64,000 bases of DNA from Dromaius novaehollandiae (lineage: Eukaryota > Chordata > Aves > Casuariiformes > Dromaiidae): NCBI RefSeq assembly GCF_036370855.1, contig NC_088132.1:62100841-62164840 (forward strand). The letters are read 5' to 3'. This document shows positions 50,507 through 63,777 of this stretch, one piece after another; within the stretch, counting starts at the first letter, position 1, and each line of letters starts with the position of its first letter. The position numbers and the translations under genes were made by a program. Below the pieces are notes generated by a model. The model was not told the origin of the DNA and searched no databases. It saw only the letters and a program-made list of their open reading frames with translations.

Positions 50507-51841
50507 CTGGAAAAAAGAAATTACAATTAAGAATCTCATCAATAAATCAAAATACAACTGAAGTAATTCACTTCTAAATGCCTTTCTCCTCACATGGCTT
50601 GTAAGTGCCAGATGCCTACAAATAAAAGAAAAGTTATGCTCGGTTCAGTACCATTCAGGTTCTCTCTCACTGCCAGAGACAGTAACAGAAAAAATGGGGA
50701 AGATAACAGCTATCATGTCCTCAAATGGAGCACAAGAAATTCTGTATCACCTCAATAGCCAATGCTAATCAAGAAAAATCAAGTTTTGGGTGTATTAGAG
50801 TGCTAAGAACATATTAAACATGGAACACATGAAACATATTTAAGAGACTTCTAATTGCTGATAAATGATAAACCTCTTACAGTCTGTGCCAGTAAATGCT
50901 GACTAGTGAAAGGAAGACTGCAGTTCTGGTTGTCTGAGCTAGATGCCACATCAAACGGCATTGAGCTTTTGAACCAAAATGCACTGAGCTTTCAGCCATA
51001 CCTTGAAGATTTCAAGCAAGGAAAGCATGCGGACTTAAGAGACTGATACATACAGGAGATAGCATAGAGCTGCAGTTTCAAGAAAAGAGAAAAAAGGCAA
51101 GTCCTCAGGCTGAAAGCTGAAACATTGTTAAGGGGAAAAGAAAAAGAAAAAAAAAAAAAGAAAAAAATCACCCTACATCAACTGTAAACAGCAAAACCAA
51201 AGGTTTCAAAGTCTCATATATTGTTTGACACTAGTGCAGAAAGCCAACAGCCCTCATTGTCTAAAAATGAAACAGAAACCCCAAAACCTCAAATTTTCTT
51301 AAAAGCAGTTTGGGACACAGACTATTCTTAGTAAAGTAAGTTAACATCTTCTCTACCACCTTTAAGTAACATTTCAATTAAAAAAAAATGGACTAACAAC
51401 ACAAAAGTATTTTAAGTTTTAAACAAAATTCCTCAACAGACTAAACAAACGGCAACAGCTGGCTAAGACTTCATAGGTGTTAACATGGTTAAATGAATGC
51501 AGTATACACCAAAATGTGTAAGTACTACTAGTCACAAGAAAAGACACAAAAAATTCTACAGAAAATATCCTGTGACAGAAACTATGATTAGTTTTTCATT
51601 ATAACATCTGAAGAGTTCTGAGGAGTTTTAAGAGTTTGGTAATTTTTTTTATTGCATTGGAAAGAACATTAAGGCTTCTTGTTATCTGACGTGGCTACTG
51701 GATAGTCTTGAATTCATGAGTACTTTTGTATCACAGTACTTTGACAGGTGATGTCTTATTGTCACTTTTTTGGAATAGCTAAATATCTTGACTTGAAAAG
51801 TGATGGATTTCCACCTATCCATCCAATAACCTCATCAAAAG

Positions 51842-51898
51842 ATTCCATTATATTTATATATTTTTTAATATATATCTCTCTATATATACATATATTAG
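51842..51898. repeat. AT-rich low-complexity tract
   Basis: TA/TC dinucleotide-rich sequence (TATATTTATATATTTTTTAA and onward) with imperfect repeats. Confidence 0.8.
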
Positions 51899-52338
51899 CA
51901 TTAGTAGCATATTACTAGTACTGTACGACTATTTTTTTGAAATTACTGAATTCTCCTTGGAGGTGTCCTGTTTTTTCTTACTAAATATAACTGTATTTTA
52001 AGTTCCAGATACTGACATAGTAGATGAAATGTTAAATAAACAATCAATAAATGACCAAAGGATTAAATAAACGTACCAAGCTTTCAATAACTGATACTTA
52101 CCTATGTAATACAATTTGAGTAGCAGAATTACAATGAATAAGTTTTTTTTTTCCCCTGGCCTGAAATAAAGATAAAAAGCATCTAGGAAAATACAGAATT
52201 TCAACCACTCATCTGTGCATGATGCTCAGTGTTTACAGAAAGCACTTGTCTAGAAAGATATCCAGTCTTCAGCTGATTACTTTAGAAACCAATAACACAG
52301 TAATTCTCTTGCTGAGTTTTTTCTAAATCATACTCATC

Positions 52339-52392
52339 TTCCTTTTTTTTTTTCTTTTCTTTTTTTTTTTTTTTTCCTTTCTTTCTTTCTCC
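52339..52392. repeat. T/C-rich low-complexity tract
   Basis: Long T runs interspersed with C (TTTCTTTCTTTCTCC at the right end). Purine-rich on the IPO11 sense strand. Confidence 0.9.
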
Positions 52393-53444
52393 TTGTTTGA
52401 ATTTGTTTGCCTGCTTTGGGTTTTGTTGGGGACCAGAGGAATTATTCCAGTTTCAGTAACCTGCTTATTGCCACCATTTTTACGAGTATAGCATAGGCAC
52501 ATTAAACCTGATACATCTTGAATCAGGTATCTCTTGATTTTGACTGTATTCCCAATCTGAAATTATATCAGCTTCAGCTGTCATTTTAAGCCTTAAATCT
52601 TGCTGCAGAAGTGCATCCATCTTCAGAGAACTAGTATGTTCCTTCATTTCACATTATTCAACCTGCTGCACTAAGAAACAGATGAAAACCTCTGCAAACC
52701 CTCTATGGAATAACAATATTTCAACAGAATTTAAACATTAACAGTGCTGATATGAAGACTAAAAATGAGGATTATGCTGTTAATTATGACTGTACATTAG
52801 TGAAAGTACCATGATCTCTGAAAGAATGTCAGTTATGCAAGCAAAATCAATTTTTCGTATCAAATTTAACACTCTACTGCTGTACATTTATGATCTAAGA
52901 ACAGCATTGATTAATTTAAGATACAAATCAAATGATTTGGATGACACCTCTCACATTGAGTTCAACTGTACTAGTATCCTGCAATAGATAAGAAAAGCTC
53001 TTTCAGAGAGAGAAAAATACCTGAAAGGGAGAAATAATGTATATGACAATAAGAAAGAATCACCTCCAGCAGAGAAAGCATGAGAGAAAACAGCATAGAG
53101 ATCTTCAAATTTCAGGTTTCTAAGGTATTACTGGTAGGCCAGGAAGCAATCAGATAAGCAAGGACTTGTGGAGTACACATCTTGGTAAGCACCTTAAGAG
53201 CACTTAAGAAAAAAAAAATTGTGTAATAGATGACATACATTCATTTGTAGTCATCTAAACATGCATTCATCAACAGAAGCACAAAACACTGCAGTGCCTT
53301 TCTAGGAACTGATATAAAGGGCACACTTTAAAAACTGCCAGAAATACTTAGGGCACAATCTCATTCAGTTTTATACCACTTTGCTGAAGAAAACATACTG
53401 TGCCCCCTTGCCCCCTGAAAAAAGTATCATAAATCAAGGGGGTA

Positions 53445-53482
53445 TTTTTGTTTTTTTGTTTTTTTGTTTTTTTGTTTTTTTT
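53445..53482. repeat. (GTTTTTTT)n minisatellite
   Basis: Four units of an eight-base GTTTTTTT repeat, with exact period at G53450, G53458, G53466 and G53474. Confidence 0.95.
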
Positions 53483-56400
53483 ACTTTGACAGTTAAGTGG
53501 AACTCCTAAATCAAATGGGAAATATTAGATGCTCAAACAGCATTTAAGGGTTCTGAATGACAACCTGGGAATCTATCGCTGTACACTTCTTCCTGAATTT
53601 TCTGGAAAAAGAAAAAAAAACTGTGTACAGTCTTACTAAAAAAAAAGTTTCGACCAAGTCCCCCATGACCTTGTCCACAAAGACAACTAATTCAATGCAA
53701 AAGCTACAACATAATGAATAACCAACAACCCCAAGCCTCTACAGCTACTTTCTGTAGTCCCTTAAACACAACCAATCCAATGTTATATAAATTGTTAGTA
53801 CAAGTTTTATTTTTCCACAGTCCCTTTGGATTGGAGCTATCAAAGCTGCACTATGTCTATTTATGTGTACTGTTCAAATCCCACAGTACTTTGTCACCTA
53901 TTGTATGAATGCATCTGAGTAGTTTCGTTGGTTCAAGGCTTTAAAATGCCTTTATCTCGTGGTGAAGAGCAGGAAGATAAAGTGTTTACAGACTTCTTCC
54001 TCTCTCAGTTTGATGACATTTCACCCCATCCATTTCCTCCCATTCAGCAGGACAGAGTCTGCTCTATGAGGTCCCCAGAAATCTCATCTATGAACTTCCC
54101 TCCCTCCCTTCCTCCAGCTCTTCTAGTTCAAATAGCACACTGTCTCTGAAGGCCATAACCATAACCTGCACATTAGAGCAATTGCAGCTAGTAAGAAGAA
54201 ATTAAACTACAGGACACTTCTGTTCATCTCCTTCTACTGTACTTTCAACTAAAGCGTTTTCTCTATCTAGTTTCTTTTTCCCCCCCTGAAAGACATAAGC
54301 AAGGTAACCATCTATTCAGAACTTATCTTCACCTCAAGATCTGCCTTTTGGCTCCCACTCTGATAACTTCAGGTGGAACGAGAAACAGTGTGAGGCAGAC
54401 CTTGCCAGGGACTAGTTTTACAGAAAGTTGAGTTTTCATTTACATTGTCTCAGAGAGTCAAGGCACACAGGACACCAGCGAAAAGATCTCAAAATCTAAA
54501 TGGATTTCTGCATCTCAACCGTCAGGACAGGGTAGTTTGCTATGTCATAAGGGTGGGAAGAACAGGGGAAGACAGATTTGCTTTTAAATATGGGAAGTTT
54601 CAAATGAATGCTGCTACTCACATATTAGAGAAACTTCAGTATAGAGCTTAGATTGAATTACAGTCATCACTGATCAATATATATCTTTCTGAAAGGCACC
54701 ACAGCTTAAACTGGGTTGTTGCATTGGATTTAGGTATAAGATCCCTTTTACAAGTATAGTGAATCAATAGTGCCTGAGGGGTATTGGATGGAAATACTAT
54801 GTGGTGAATACAAGTGGTGAAGCAGTACCAGAAGACTGTATAAAGAAATTGCTCTATGATTATACATTGCAAAGGCTGCTGTCTGTTTTCTCCGTCCCAC
54901 TCCACACTTGATAAAAGAAAAAAAAAAAATCTGTAAATTAACTATAAAAATTATAATCTGGGCTATCAGAATATTCAAAATCAACCTTCCACACTAAGAA
55001 AACAATAGTAAGTTCCACAACCCAAACCTACTCCTACCTACTCCTAGTGACAGAAATGATTTGAGATACGTGTTTGAAGCTTCCTCTTATGGAAGACACT
55101 GCCTAACTGTACTATTTACATTATCAACATCATTTCTTGCTCTATCAGTTCATTTCCCAGAACAATAAACACCCTTCTGTGAATTGTCTCTCCCCCCCCC
55201 GGAAGTATCGCAACTTTCAGTCTCTATTCAGAAAAATAACAAAATCGTTGCAAGTGTAGATTTCTTAATATCTCCACCTTTTGTTAGAAGAGCATGCAGA
55301 GATTTCAGATCATACCTATGACTGTGTGGAAAGCAATACCTGTGAGGGCAGGAGAGGACAGGGTGGGGATAAAATAGCAGTAACAACTGTAAGCAAACGA
55401 CAAATACACATTCTGAATTTAACACGAGTGGCAGTGTGATGCAGCTATGAAAATCATAACCATTTATATAGTGCTAGCTTTTTGTAGCAAATCCATATCT
55501 ATGCACCAACCCTTCCTCCTCTTTGTTCTGTGTTAGTAGCAGACAGAATGAAGACAAACAGTAAGTATTTCGTAGCTACAGAACTTATCAGGTAGATCTG
55601 GTCTCATATACTAAAACCACTGCAAAATGCTGCTTTCTCCAAGTTTATTCATTAGATCTAGTATACACAGAGAAACAAGAGGCCTCCTCTAGAGCCTACC
55701 CACTGTGATGCAATGATCTATTAACCCTAGGTCAGAAAAAAATGTGAAGTGCTGAAATTAATGACCAATTAAAATGCCAAAACTTCGGTAATTTTTATAA
55801 AAACTTCTTCAGAAAAAAACCATTTGCTGTAACTATTAGCTCCACAATCTACAAAAGCACAGATGGAACTTTCATTAAACAAAAAAATATAAGAAACAAG
55901 TTTTAATATTTTTATATTCTCATTAGTTACAAAACAAAAATTCACGTTTCCTAAGCACTGAATCTCAACCATCATCAGTAAGTTTATATTTTGTCAACAA
56001 CTCAAGCAAAACTACAGCTTTCAATTTCAGTGCTGCTCAACTGATACATTTACAGAAAAGACATACTTAGGTAGCTGGAAAACATCTAACTTGTTAACTG
56101 AATAATGGAAAAGCTAACAATGGAGATTTCAGTTCTTCAGACTAGAAATCATCATTCTGGTTGTAAGCAGAATAAGCAAATATTCCATATAATCAACATC
56201 AGTAAACCCCAGCACACTTGGTGATAAAAATCTCAGGGACTTCTACAAAAACTAAACAGATTTCATGGGGCACCTGTGTATGAAATAAAGCAATTTTCCC
56301 CCTCCCCTCCTTTTTAAATAAGGTTAGAAAATGCACACACAATAGAGCTACGACATTTCTTAATTTAATTCTGCCAAAATATAGGTTTGCAGCTAAACAG

Positions 56401-56889
56401 CTTCGGTTAGCACTGCATTTTAATAGCATTAACATTGAGCATATGTATGGCGATTGCAAATTTTCCACATAGAGGTGCCTATAAATTTAAGAAAGAAAGT
56501 AATACTTTTTGTAGAGAAGATCATGGACACTAATCAATGAACTAAAACATTTGAATAAAACCTTGAAATCTACAGCAAAACCACCAGCAACCTCAATGAG
56601 TCCAAAATTAGAAGCTTTGTTTATAAACCAAAAACCAGTTCTACTTTGATAAAGTTTGTTTCATCTTCTGGGTAGAAAGCAGCTTCAGTTTGTTTTAAAA
56701 AATCATTACGGTAAGTACACAACAAATAAAGAAGATGGGAAAGCTGAACAAAAACCCTATTCTTGATTTCTGAATAGTAACAATTTTGCTAACCATTTAG
56801 TTCTTGCAGCTACAATAACGTTCCTTGAAGAACATGAACAACAATGGCCATTGAAAGAATATTGGAAATTTTGTTAGTAAAAGACTCAC

Positions 56890-56966
56890 CGAGAAGGGCA
56901 GACATGTTCTGAAATATTCTCAGGAGCTCAGGTGTAAGACATGGACTATTCTCCAACGTTACTAAC
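56890..56966 (-). CDS. IPO11: IPO11 coding exon 4 of this window (about residues 671-697)
   Basis: 77 bases: one base completing Trp, 25 codons, then the first base of a Glu codon. Translation is LVTLENSPCLTPELLRIFQN followed by MSALL. The flanking acceptor is TCTTAG and the donor is G|GTGAGT. The bird-like sequence reads MSALL where I recall MSPLL in human, an ordinary substitution. Confidence 0.95.
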
Positions 56967-58471
56967 CTAAGAATAGATAAAGTGAAATTAGATGACCTAC
57001 AAACAGAGCGTAATAATTTTGACAGATGTAAAGCACTGTAAACTCCTAGTAACAATGTATACAATCTTCAAAAAAGCAGTAACGACTGCTTGCCCCACAT
57101 TTCAAATTACAACCTGACCGTTAGTATAGGCATAGGCCTTGGTAATGTAAGAAAACTAAAACATTTCCACACTACTAAAAACAATGTATCCTCAAAAATG
57201 CAGCAGTGGGAATGTTTAAGGATCCAACTTCAGCAACCAGGGCAGAACACAAATAAGGCTGGTAGAGAAGAATATTCAGTGTACAGGAACAAAACTTGGA
57301 GCATTTGAGACCTCCAAGGAGCTGTGGCAACCAAACAGCCATATGCTCAACACTGCTTGTATCAATTTAAAATTCCTGTGGTTTGAAAAACACTAATTAT
57401 AAACCAAGTGCTTATGTTTAGAAAGCAACAAAAAACACACCACACAGAAAAATGCCACCACCACATTCCAGTTTGTTCTCAGAGCTTAGGTGTAGGATTA
57501 TGGTATCTAAGTAATATTTTAGGCGATGTGAATTATCTCAACTGGCCTCCAGCTGCTTTTTGAGGAAGCAGATAGAGCCCTGCAAGTCCTGGCCTTGTCT
57601 GCCAGCTCCATCCTGATGCTCCAGGAAATCTTTTTTAAAAAAAAGCTTATATACACTCTTCTGCATAGGCATGTGAATAAATCCCTCAAGATCAGATCAA
57701 GAAACTATAAAAGTTCTGAACTGATACACAAGAAATGCCCCTAGCTTAAATTTCTTCAAGATCGCATACTTCAGAGTAGCTCCCCCACCACCAAAAGCCT
57801 TTTAAATCTTAGTTTTGCTTCAGATAAAACAGAGCATTTGCAGGCTAAGTATTTGTAATTCAAATGCCTATCTATAATCTAGATCAAAGGAATACCTCGC
57901 TATTTCAAAATGAAGTGAACATATACCTATTTGCAGGAAAGATGTACTGGATGTCTGAATAACTGTTTTTCCTTTTAGAGTTCAGCTGTACCACAAACAT
58001 AAGCAAATTAACATCCTGATAGATGGATCACATTGCCACTCACTGTTTTAGTTCAGTCATCAGACAGTTTGCATTTTGGAAGATTACTTCTCCAGTATTT
58101 TATTGTGTCCAGCTCTGAGAATCAACGGATTATTGTGCTCCCAAAGTATGCCAAATAGTTAACTCAACAATAACATTGTAGTGACTCCAGACTTTTCACC
58201 TTACTGTTCATTATCTAGCAAAATCCAGTTTTGTTGTGAAACCGCCTACAAATGGATTTCCTACTCAACTGGTTAATTCCAGTTGTGCTTCTTCTGTCAA
58301 CTTCCTAACCACACCCTTTTATGAGAAAAGGTATGAAATAGATGATGTCAGGGTGAGATACCTAGAATATATAAATGTTTAAAACAGTCAAAGCCTTTGT
58401 TAAATGATGTTGTTTTTTCCTGGGGATAAAAATAAGTTTTAAAATTAGAATTTGATGAAGAACACTCTTAC
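56967..58471 (-). other. IPO11 intron (1.5 kb)
   Basis: Nothing identifiable beyond ordinary intron sequence. Confidence 0.85.
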
Positions 58472-58587
58472 CATAATTCTAAACCATCTTCCAAGAGATA
58501 GACATGCGGAGGCTGGGAAACATCTGTACTTAGCTGAATAACTGGAAGTAGAAAAGGATAGAGATTTTTGCTGTCTGCTCCCAGTCC
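58472..58587 (-). CDS. IPO11: IPO11 coding exon 3 of this window (about residues 633-671)
   Basis: 116 bases: 38 codons plus the first two bases of a Trp codon completed in the next exon. Translation starts GLGADSKNLYPFLLPVIQLS and ends YLLEDGLEL. The segment is a HEAT helix pair, with the conserved PxxLLP-type packing visible as PFLLPVIQ. The donor is TTATG|GTAAGAG and the acceptor is TTATAG. Confidence 0.96.
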
Positions 58588-61399
58588 CTATAAGAATAAA
58601 TAAAAATGGTAAAACACCTATAAAAGAAAAACTTGCAAAAAGTATTTCAAGAATAGCATTGATAAAGATCTATGATGCTGTTCTAGTTACATAGTTTAAA
58701 TGGGCATTCAAGAAATCAAATATTGGATTACATCCCTTTCATAGAAAAAAAAAAGCATTTACAATTGGATACTCCTTAACTTTCAACAAGTCTTGAGAAA
58801 GGTTACTTTAGAACAAGAAGCTTATCAATGGTCTGCAAGGAAAAGTTATAAACAACACATTTCTAAAACATTCTTTGGTTGTTTTCTTTCTAGAAAAAGT
58901 CACAGCTCTAATAAATACTAAATGCTGAATAAAAAGTGTTAAAGACTGAGGCAGAAAATTACTCTTTGGACATTATTACATCCTAAATCTTCTGATATGT
59001 TCTAAGAATCAGGAGAAGGGTTTGTATTTGTTTCTTAACAAAGATTCATATACTGGTGACAATGTGTTTTATTTTGTTTTTTCCTTTTTTTTTTTCTTTT
59101 TAAAGTGATCACTGAATCTGAGATGTAGAAAAATATCTACCCAAGGGGACAGTGTAGAATTTTTTCAACAATCATTTAATAATAAAATACAACTAATTTG
59201 TGAAAATAAGGTAATTATTGTTGAAACTAATAATAAATTAAAACTAATCTTACAAAGACTAGAATTATTACATTAGAAACAACTGGTTATTTTGTGATAT
59301 TACTACTCAAGTGAAACAAGAATAGTTGAAGCAAGAAATCTGCTTTGGCATAATTACTATTTTTGGAATCATTAACACTTAAAATTATTTGACATTTCTC
59401 AGCTAAGGCTTCTTTCTGGAATAATTTTGATATGCTTCTGTAAGTATGTAGCCTGAATTGATGAATGCTCTTCTTGGGGGGAGCTTCAGAGAAAGGGCTG
59501 GGGCATATAAAAACAGAGAGAAACTTCCTTTCAACCTGTTTTCTGGATGACATACTATCAGCCAATTGACTCTCTAAAAGCAGAGCATCTCTAGATCTAC
59601 AGGCAATATAACCATATACTCAGTTTTATTCTTTACTCTTTTCTCAGTAACTTACTACATCTTATTTGCATTTTTATTGACAGTGATCACACATTCTTAG
59701 ATATTTCAAATTTAAAGATTATTTATTGATACTGAGATCTTTTCCCTTACTGACAAGAAATTCAGTTAATTTATTTCAACTCCTATCTCTGGATAAAGCA
59801 AGCAGCTAGTAATTTTGATAGGCTTTCAAAAATTTTCTGACAAGGTACTTATAGTGAGCCTTCAGAAGAATTAGGGAGTTCATCATACATGTATAGACAA
59901 GCAGGGTAGCAAAGTACTATCCTGAATGGAAGCTACCCAAAGAACAAAACTTATTTGGCTACAAATTACCAGCAACTTCCATTCTTGACACAATGTTGCT
60001 TAATATAGTTATTAGTGCTATGTAGGAAAACCTGGGGCTCAAAGTTATCTGGCTTCTTTGAATTTTGAGAGCTGTAAGAAGCTCTCGTGAACTAAACAGA
60101 CTTAGCTAAATGAACAACCTAATGTTGATTAATATAGTATGGCAAAGCAATATATTCTGGCAAGAAAAACAGTTTCCTGCTACAGACAGGTCTACAAAAA
60201 GTCTATGAAATTGACAGAAAAAAAATGGACCTGAGAATCACTATGTTCACCTCTATCCTCAGAATTACTATAGCACTAAGAAGCCCTAGTCATGAGAAAA
60301 GACAGGGTGATAGCAGTACCTGCCCAAAGACATTTTTAGAGTTCTGACCTTTACACTTTAAAATAAACATTGAAAAATGAGACATTCAAGTGTAGTTAAA
60401 GAGACATGGGCAGAAACAAATTCTCAAAAGAAGAAAAAAATCAAAAAGATTGGAATACAAATAACTGTAGATGTGATAAAAGTCTTTCCTATAACAAAGC
60501 GGGCGGATTGGACCTTTTATTATCTGTTTCATAACTCACAAGGGGAAGAGAATGTCTTAAAAGCCAGGAAATTTCAGGAGGAATAAAATAAAGTATTTTT
60601 TTCCATATGCTATATAAAAATGTTGTAGCAATCACTGCAAAAAGATGTTAGAGGTATTAAAAGTTATGGGGTAAAAAGGTAATAGTAAAACAGGTAACAA
60701 TGAAAAGTTTGGAATTCTAAAGAAACAAGATGACCTAAAAGTAGTTAATGTCAAAATATATCTCGAGAGACGTTAAACCTAATGGTTAGGATTTAAACAA
60801 ATACGTAAATATTTGATACTAATCTTATTTAAAGAATAAATACAAAGGCATCACAGCAAACCTTACTGCGGTGGCCCATATCTCAGTCTATGATTTTGAA
60901 ATGTCTCATGTTCACAGAATTTTTGCAACTGAAACAGAAAATCCACATCCCTGAGAGGTAATGAATGGAACACAACAAGGAAATGGGTAGGACTACGTTG
61001 CAGAATAAAGTCTGAACTATACATAATATTTGTAAGAAGATATCGATACTCCTAATGCCTTTTGGGAAATAAAGGCCAGAATGAGCTGTTTTCCACAGAC
61101 ACCAAAGGAGGTATGATTCTAAGACTACAAAACCAACCAAAGAAGCAGCCTCCAGAATTCAGGCATTTCCCCCCCCGTTTTTAATGAAACGTCACTGAAC
61201 TGTTTTTACTGAAATGTTTGTCTCCACAATCAGAGTACCACATTTTTATTACAAGACTGAACAACATTTGAAAATACTCTATAAAATCAAAATATATCTT
61301 ATTTTTGCCAACAAAATATATATTTACTAAACATGTAAGCATGTATGAGAAAGACCTGGAAGAGATATTGGCACCATTAATGGAATTTTCACACCTTAC
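58588..61399 (-). other. IPO11 intron (2.8 kb)
   Basis: AT-rich intron. A 92-codon minus-strand open frame at 59287-59565 has no recognisable domain and no convincing splice context. Nothing else stands out. Confidence 0.85.
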
Positions 61400-61513
61400 C
61401 TGAACAAGATGGATTAGGGTGGTTAGAATGGCACATCGTAGCATATTGTGCTCCTCACTCTGTTTCCAAAGGAGGGGTAAATATTGAACCAAACATCCTA
61501 CATATGGTCGTAT
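61400..61513 (-). CDS. IPO11: IPO11 coding exon 2 of this window (about residues 595-632)
   Basis: 114 bases, 38 codons, phase 0 at both ends. It starts IRPYVGCLVQYLPLLWKQ and ends TTLIHLVQ. The motif LPLLWKQSEEHNMLRCAI is nearly invariant in vertebrate importin-11 as I recall it. The acceptor is TTTCAG above 61513 and the donor is CAG|GTAAGG. The open frame continues about 220 bases into the intron beyond the donor, but that extension does not resemble the family and is intronic. Confidence 0.97.
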
Positions 61514-63660
61514 CTGAAATTCAGAACATAAATTTGTGTCTTAAGGCATGAAACAAGGCCATTAATTTATCCTAGGCTTAGCTTTTGAAAGATTTAGGAG
61601 CTGCTTTTGTCACAACAGAAATACAATTTGCTTTAATGTACTCTTCTTTCCCCCTCCTACAACACCATATTCCATACTATATGACCAGAATGACTTCTGA
61701 CTCTATAGTTTTTTGAAAATAATATAATAATTATGCTGACATTTGTGAAATGATAAGGCTTAAGTAGTATATACGGAACAAACAATACTTGTATTTTGAC
61801 AACTGAAGATGTTTTCATATGACCCTGTTTTCCACTTAGACAGGATTACTGAATAACTGCATTCTCTAAGACCAGAAAAAAAAATTAAAAAAAAATCCTT
61901 AAAAGTAAAAATAAATGTTGTTGCAGAATGCCACTCATCAAGAAATTTTCAAACAGATCAAGTATCCACAGCAGGATGCTAATCTGAAGCTATTATATGA
62001 CATTACATTTACCACCATCATACTTTGGAAACAACAGAACTGCTGTAAAGCACCACAAAATCCCTGTTTCAAGTAACAACAAAAAATTATCTAATCCACA
62101 TTTTAAGTGCACTTTTATTCAATTGATATCTATAACAGCAGGGCAATTCATAATTTAGATTTTTGTTTTGTGTAAGACTTAAGAATCAGATGTTCAGTGA
62201 TTCCTAAAAATTCTGGCTATAATAGTACATTCTTGCTCTGATATTATGCTAATCTTTCATATTCGTTTCAGTAGCTGTACGTGAGGAGCTTAAAACTGTA
62301 CTTTCATGTATATGAATTTTTAAATAATAAAAGGATATTTTCTAAACAGCAAGATCACTTAATTTTTAATCCAAGAAGTTTTCAAAAAGAGTGAAAATAT
62401 ATTTCACTGATTTTGCCTCTCTATTGTGTTTTTATCAACTTCAACTGCAGATATTAATAGTCACATCTAGATTAAAATTTAAAATGAAGACAAGTGTTGA
62501 TTTCAATGAGGCATGATATACAATTTGAAACAGAAGCGACAAGCCATGTGCTGCTTCTCAGCAAATTCTAGTTCAGTAAGTTGGTTACGAATTATAATAT
62601 TAGAATTATAATAAAATGCAAAGATTTTGCTCCAAAACAATGGTTGAAGAATCTCCATCCTTGGAGATTTTCAAAACTCAGTTGGAAAAGGTCCTGAACA
62701 ACGTCTGAACTTAAGCATGCTTTGAGTAGGGGTCGAACTAGATGACCTCCAAAGGCTCCTAATACTCTAACTTTTTCTACAATGAAAAGTTAATTCTTGT
62801 CTTCAAAAGTTTTAATCATAAATTACCCTCAATAGACTTAAAGGCCATTATTTAACCTTGTTGTCCTCTTACTTCTCTAGGTAATCTAAAACGCAAGGGA
62901 ACCTGCTCCCATGTTGACTTTTCCTACAAGGGACAATTAGAAAAACTACATTTGGCTCTAAGACAGGATTACTTGTAAAAAGAGGAGATAAGCTTCAAAC
63001 CATGCATTATTGCTGTCTTAATTACAGTACTACCACAAAAAAAAAAAAAAAGACAACAGCAGTCAACAATTCATTTTTGCACAAACTGTCAGTTTCTGTA
63101 TGTTTAAGCTGAAAAATATACTTTAACAGTAAGTAGGAAGCCCTCAAAATTGATAACCTGAACTTGAAACCTTTGTATGTAGCTAAGGATAGTGCTTTAT
63201 AGGTAATCCCAATTCATATCAGAGCCAAAAAGAAATTAGGAATTTAACTGCACAGTCCCTAAGCATTTTGCCACCAAAAAAATGTCTCCAATACGTAAGG
63301 TTCAGTAAAAATTATAGTTCAGATGTAAGAAGAGATAATTAGTCAGAAGTTTGAAAAGAAAGTTTGCAAGAACTGCATTAAAATAAGCAGATGAATTCAT
63401 TTTGTTCTCCCAAAATCACTGCAAAAAACCCACAGCAAATTAAGAAAAGAATTAAGAAGAGTAAGATCACATTATGCAAAAGAGATCAGTGGGAACTGAG
63501 AAGACCAAGTAAAATAAATAATGTAGGTGTCAACCATAACAATAACTTGTCTATTAATCAAAGAAATTTCTATTATTTTTGTATAGGACAAAAACACTCA
63601 ACTGAGGAATCCTCTGTGTCATTAATATAAAGCTACACTTTAAAGTCCACAAAAAAATAC
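61514..63660 (-). other. IPO11 intron (2.1 kb)
   Basis: Contains the CR1 3'-end fragment at 62641-62785 and an A15 run near 63038. Otherwise plain intron. Confidence 0.85.
62641..62785 (+). mobile_element. CR1 LINE 3'-end fragment
   Basis: Clear match to the 3' end of avian CR1 retrotransposons: ATCTCCATCCTTGGAGATTT, then CTTTGAGTAGGGGTCGAACT, then GATGACCTCCAAAGG. The terminal ATTCTATGA-type repeat has decayed. The fragment is 5' truncated, as almost all CR1 copies are, and is inserted antisense to IPO11. It is the best evidence in the window for a sauropsid, probably avian, genome. Confidence 0.9.
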
Positions 63661-63777
63661 CTGCATATTGACTCTTTCGATCACACAAGACAGAACATGA
63701 AGAACGTGCATTTTGGTGTCACATTCTGTAACTTCTTGAAGCAGCTGAAAGAGCAGTGTAAACATGGATTCCAGATA
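63661..63777 (-). CDS. IPO11: IPO11 coding exon 1 of this window (about residues 556-594)
   Basis: 117 bases, 39 whole codons, phase 0 at both ends. Translation runs from YLESMFTLLFQLL to CVIERVNMQ, part of the HEAT-repeat solenoid in the middle of importin-11. The acceptor is a long pyrimidine tract ending in TTTTAG just above 63777. The donor GT is at 63659-63660 (sense ATGCAG|GTATTT). Upstream exons of the gene lie beyond the window edge. Confidence 0.96.

Larger units (their letters stand above)
50507..56889 (-). other. IPO11 intron (6.4 kb)
   Basis: AT-rich, with low-complexity tracts at 51842, 52339 and 53445 and a C9 run near 55192. No gene or classified mobile element is recognised. 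Confidence 0.85.

Noticed and set aside
59287..59565. 92-codon minus-strand open frame
   Set aside because: Considered as a possible retroelement or alternative exon, but no CR1 or retroviral motif and no good acceptor or donor pair was found.
61181..61399. Extension of the IPO11 exon frame past its donor
   Set aside because: The frame stays open but leaves the importin-11 sequence exactly at a consensus CAG|GTAAGG donor, so it is intron readthrough.
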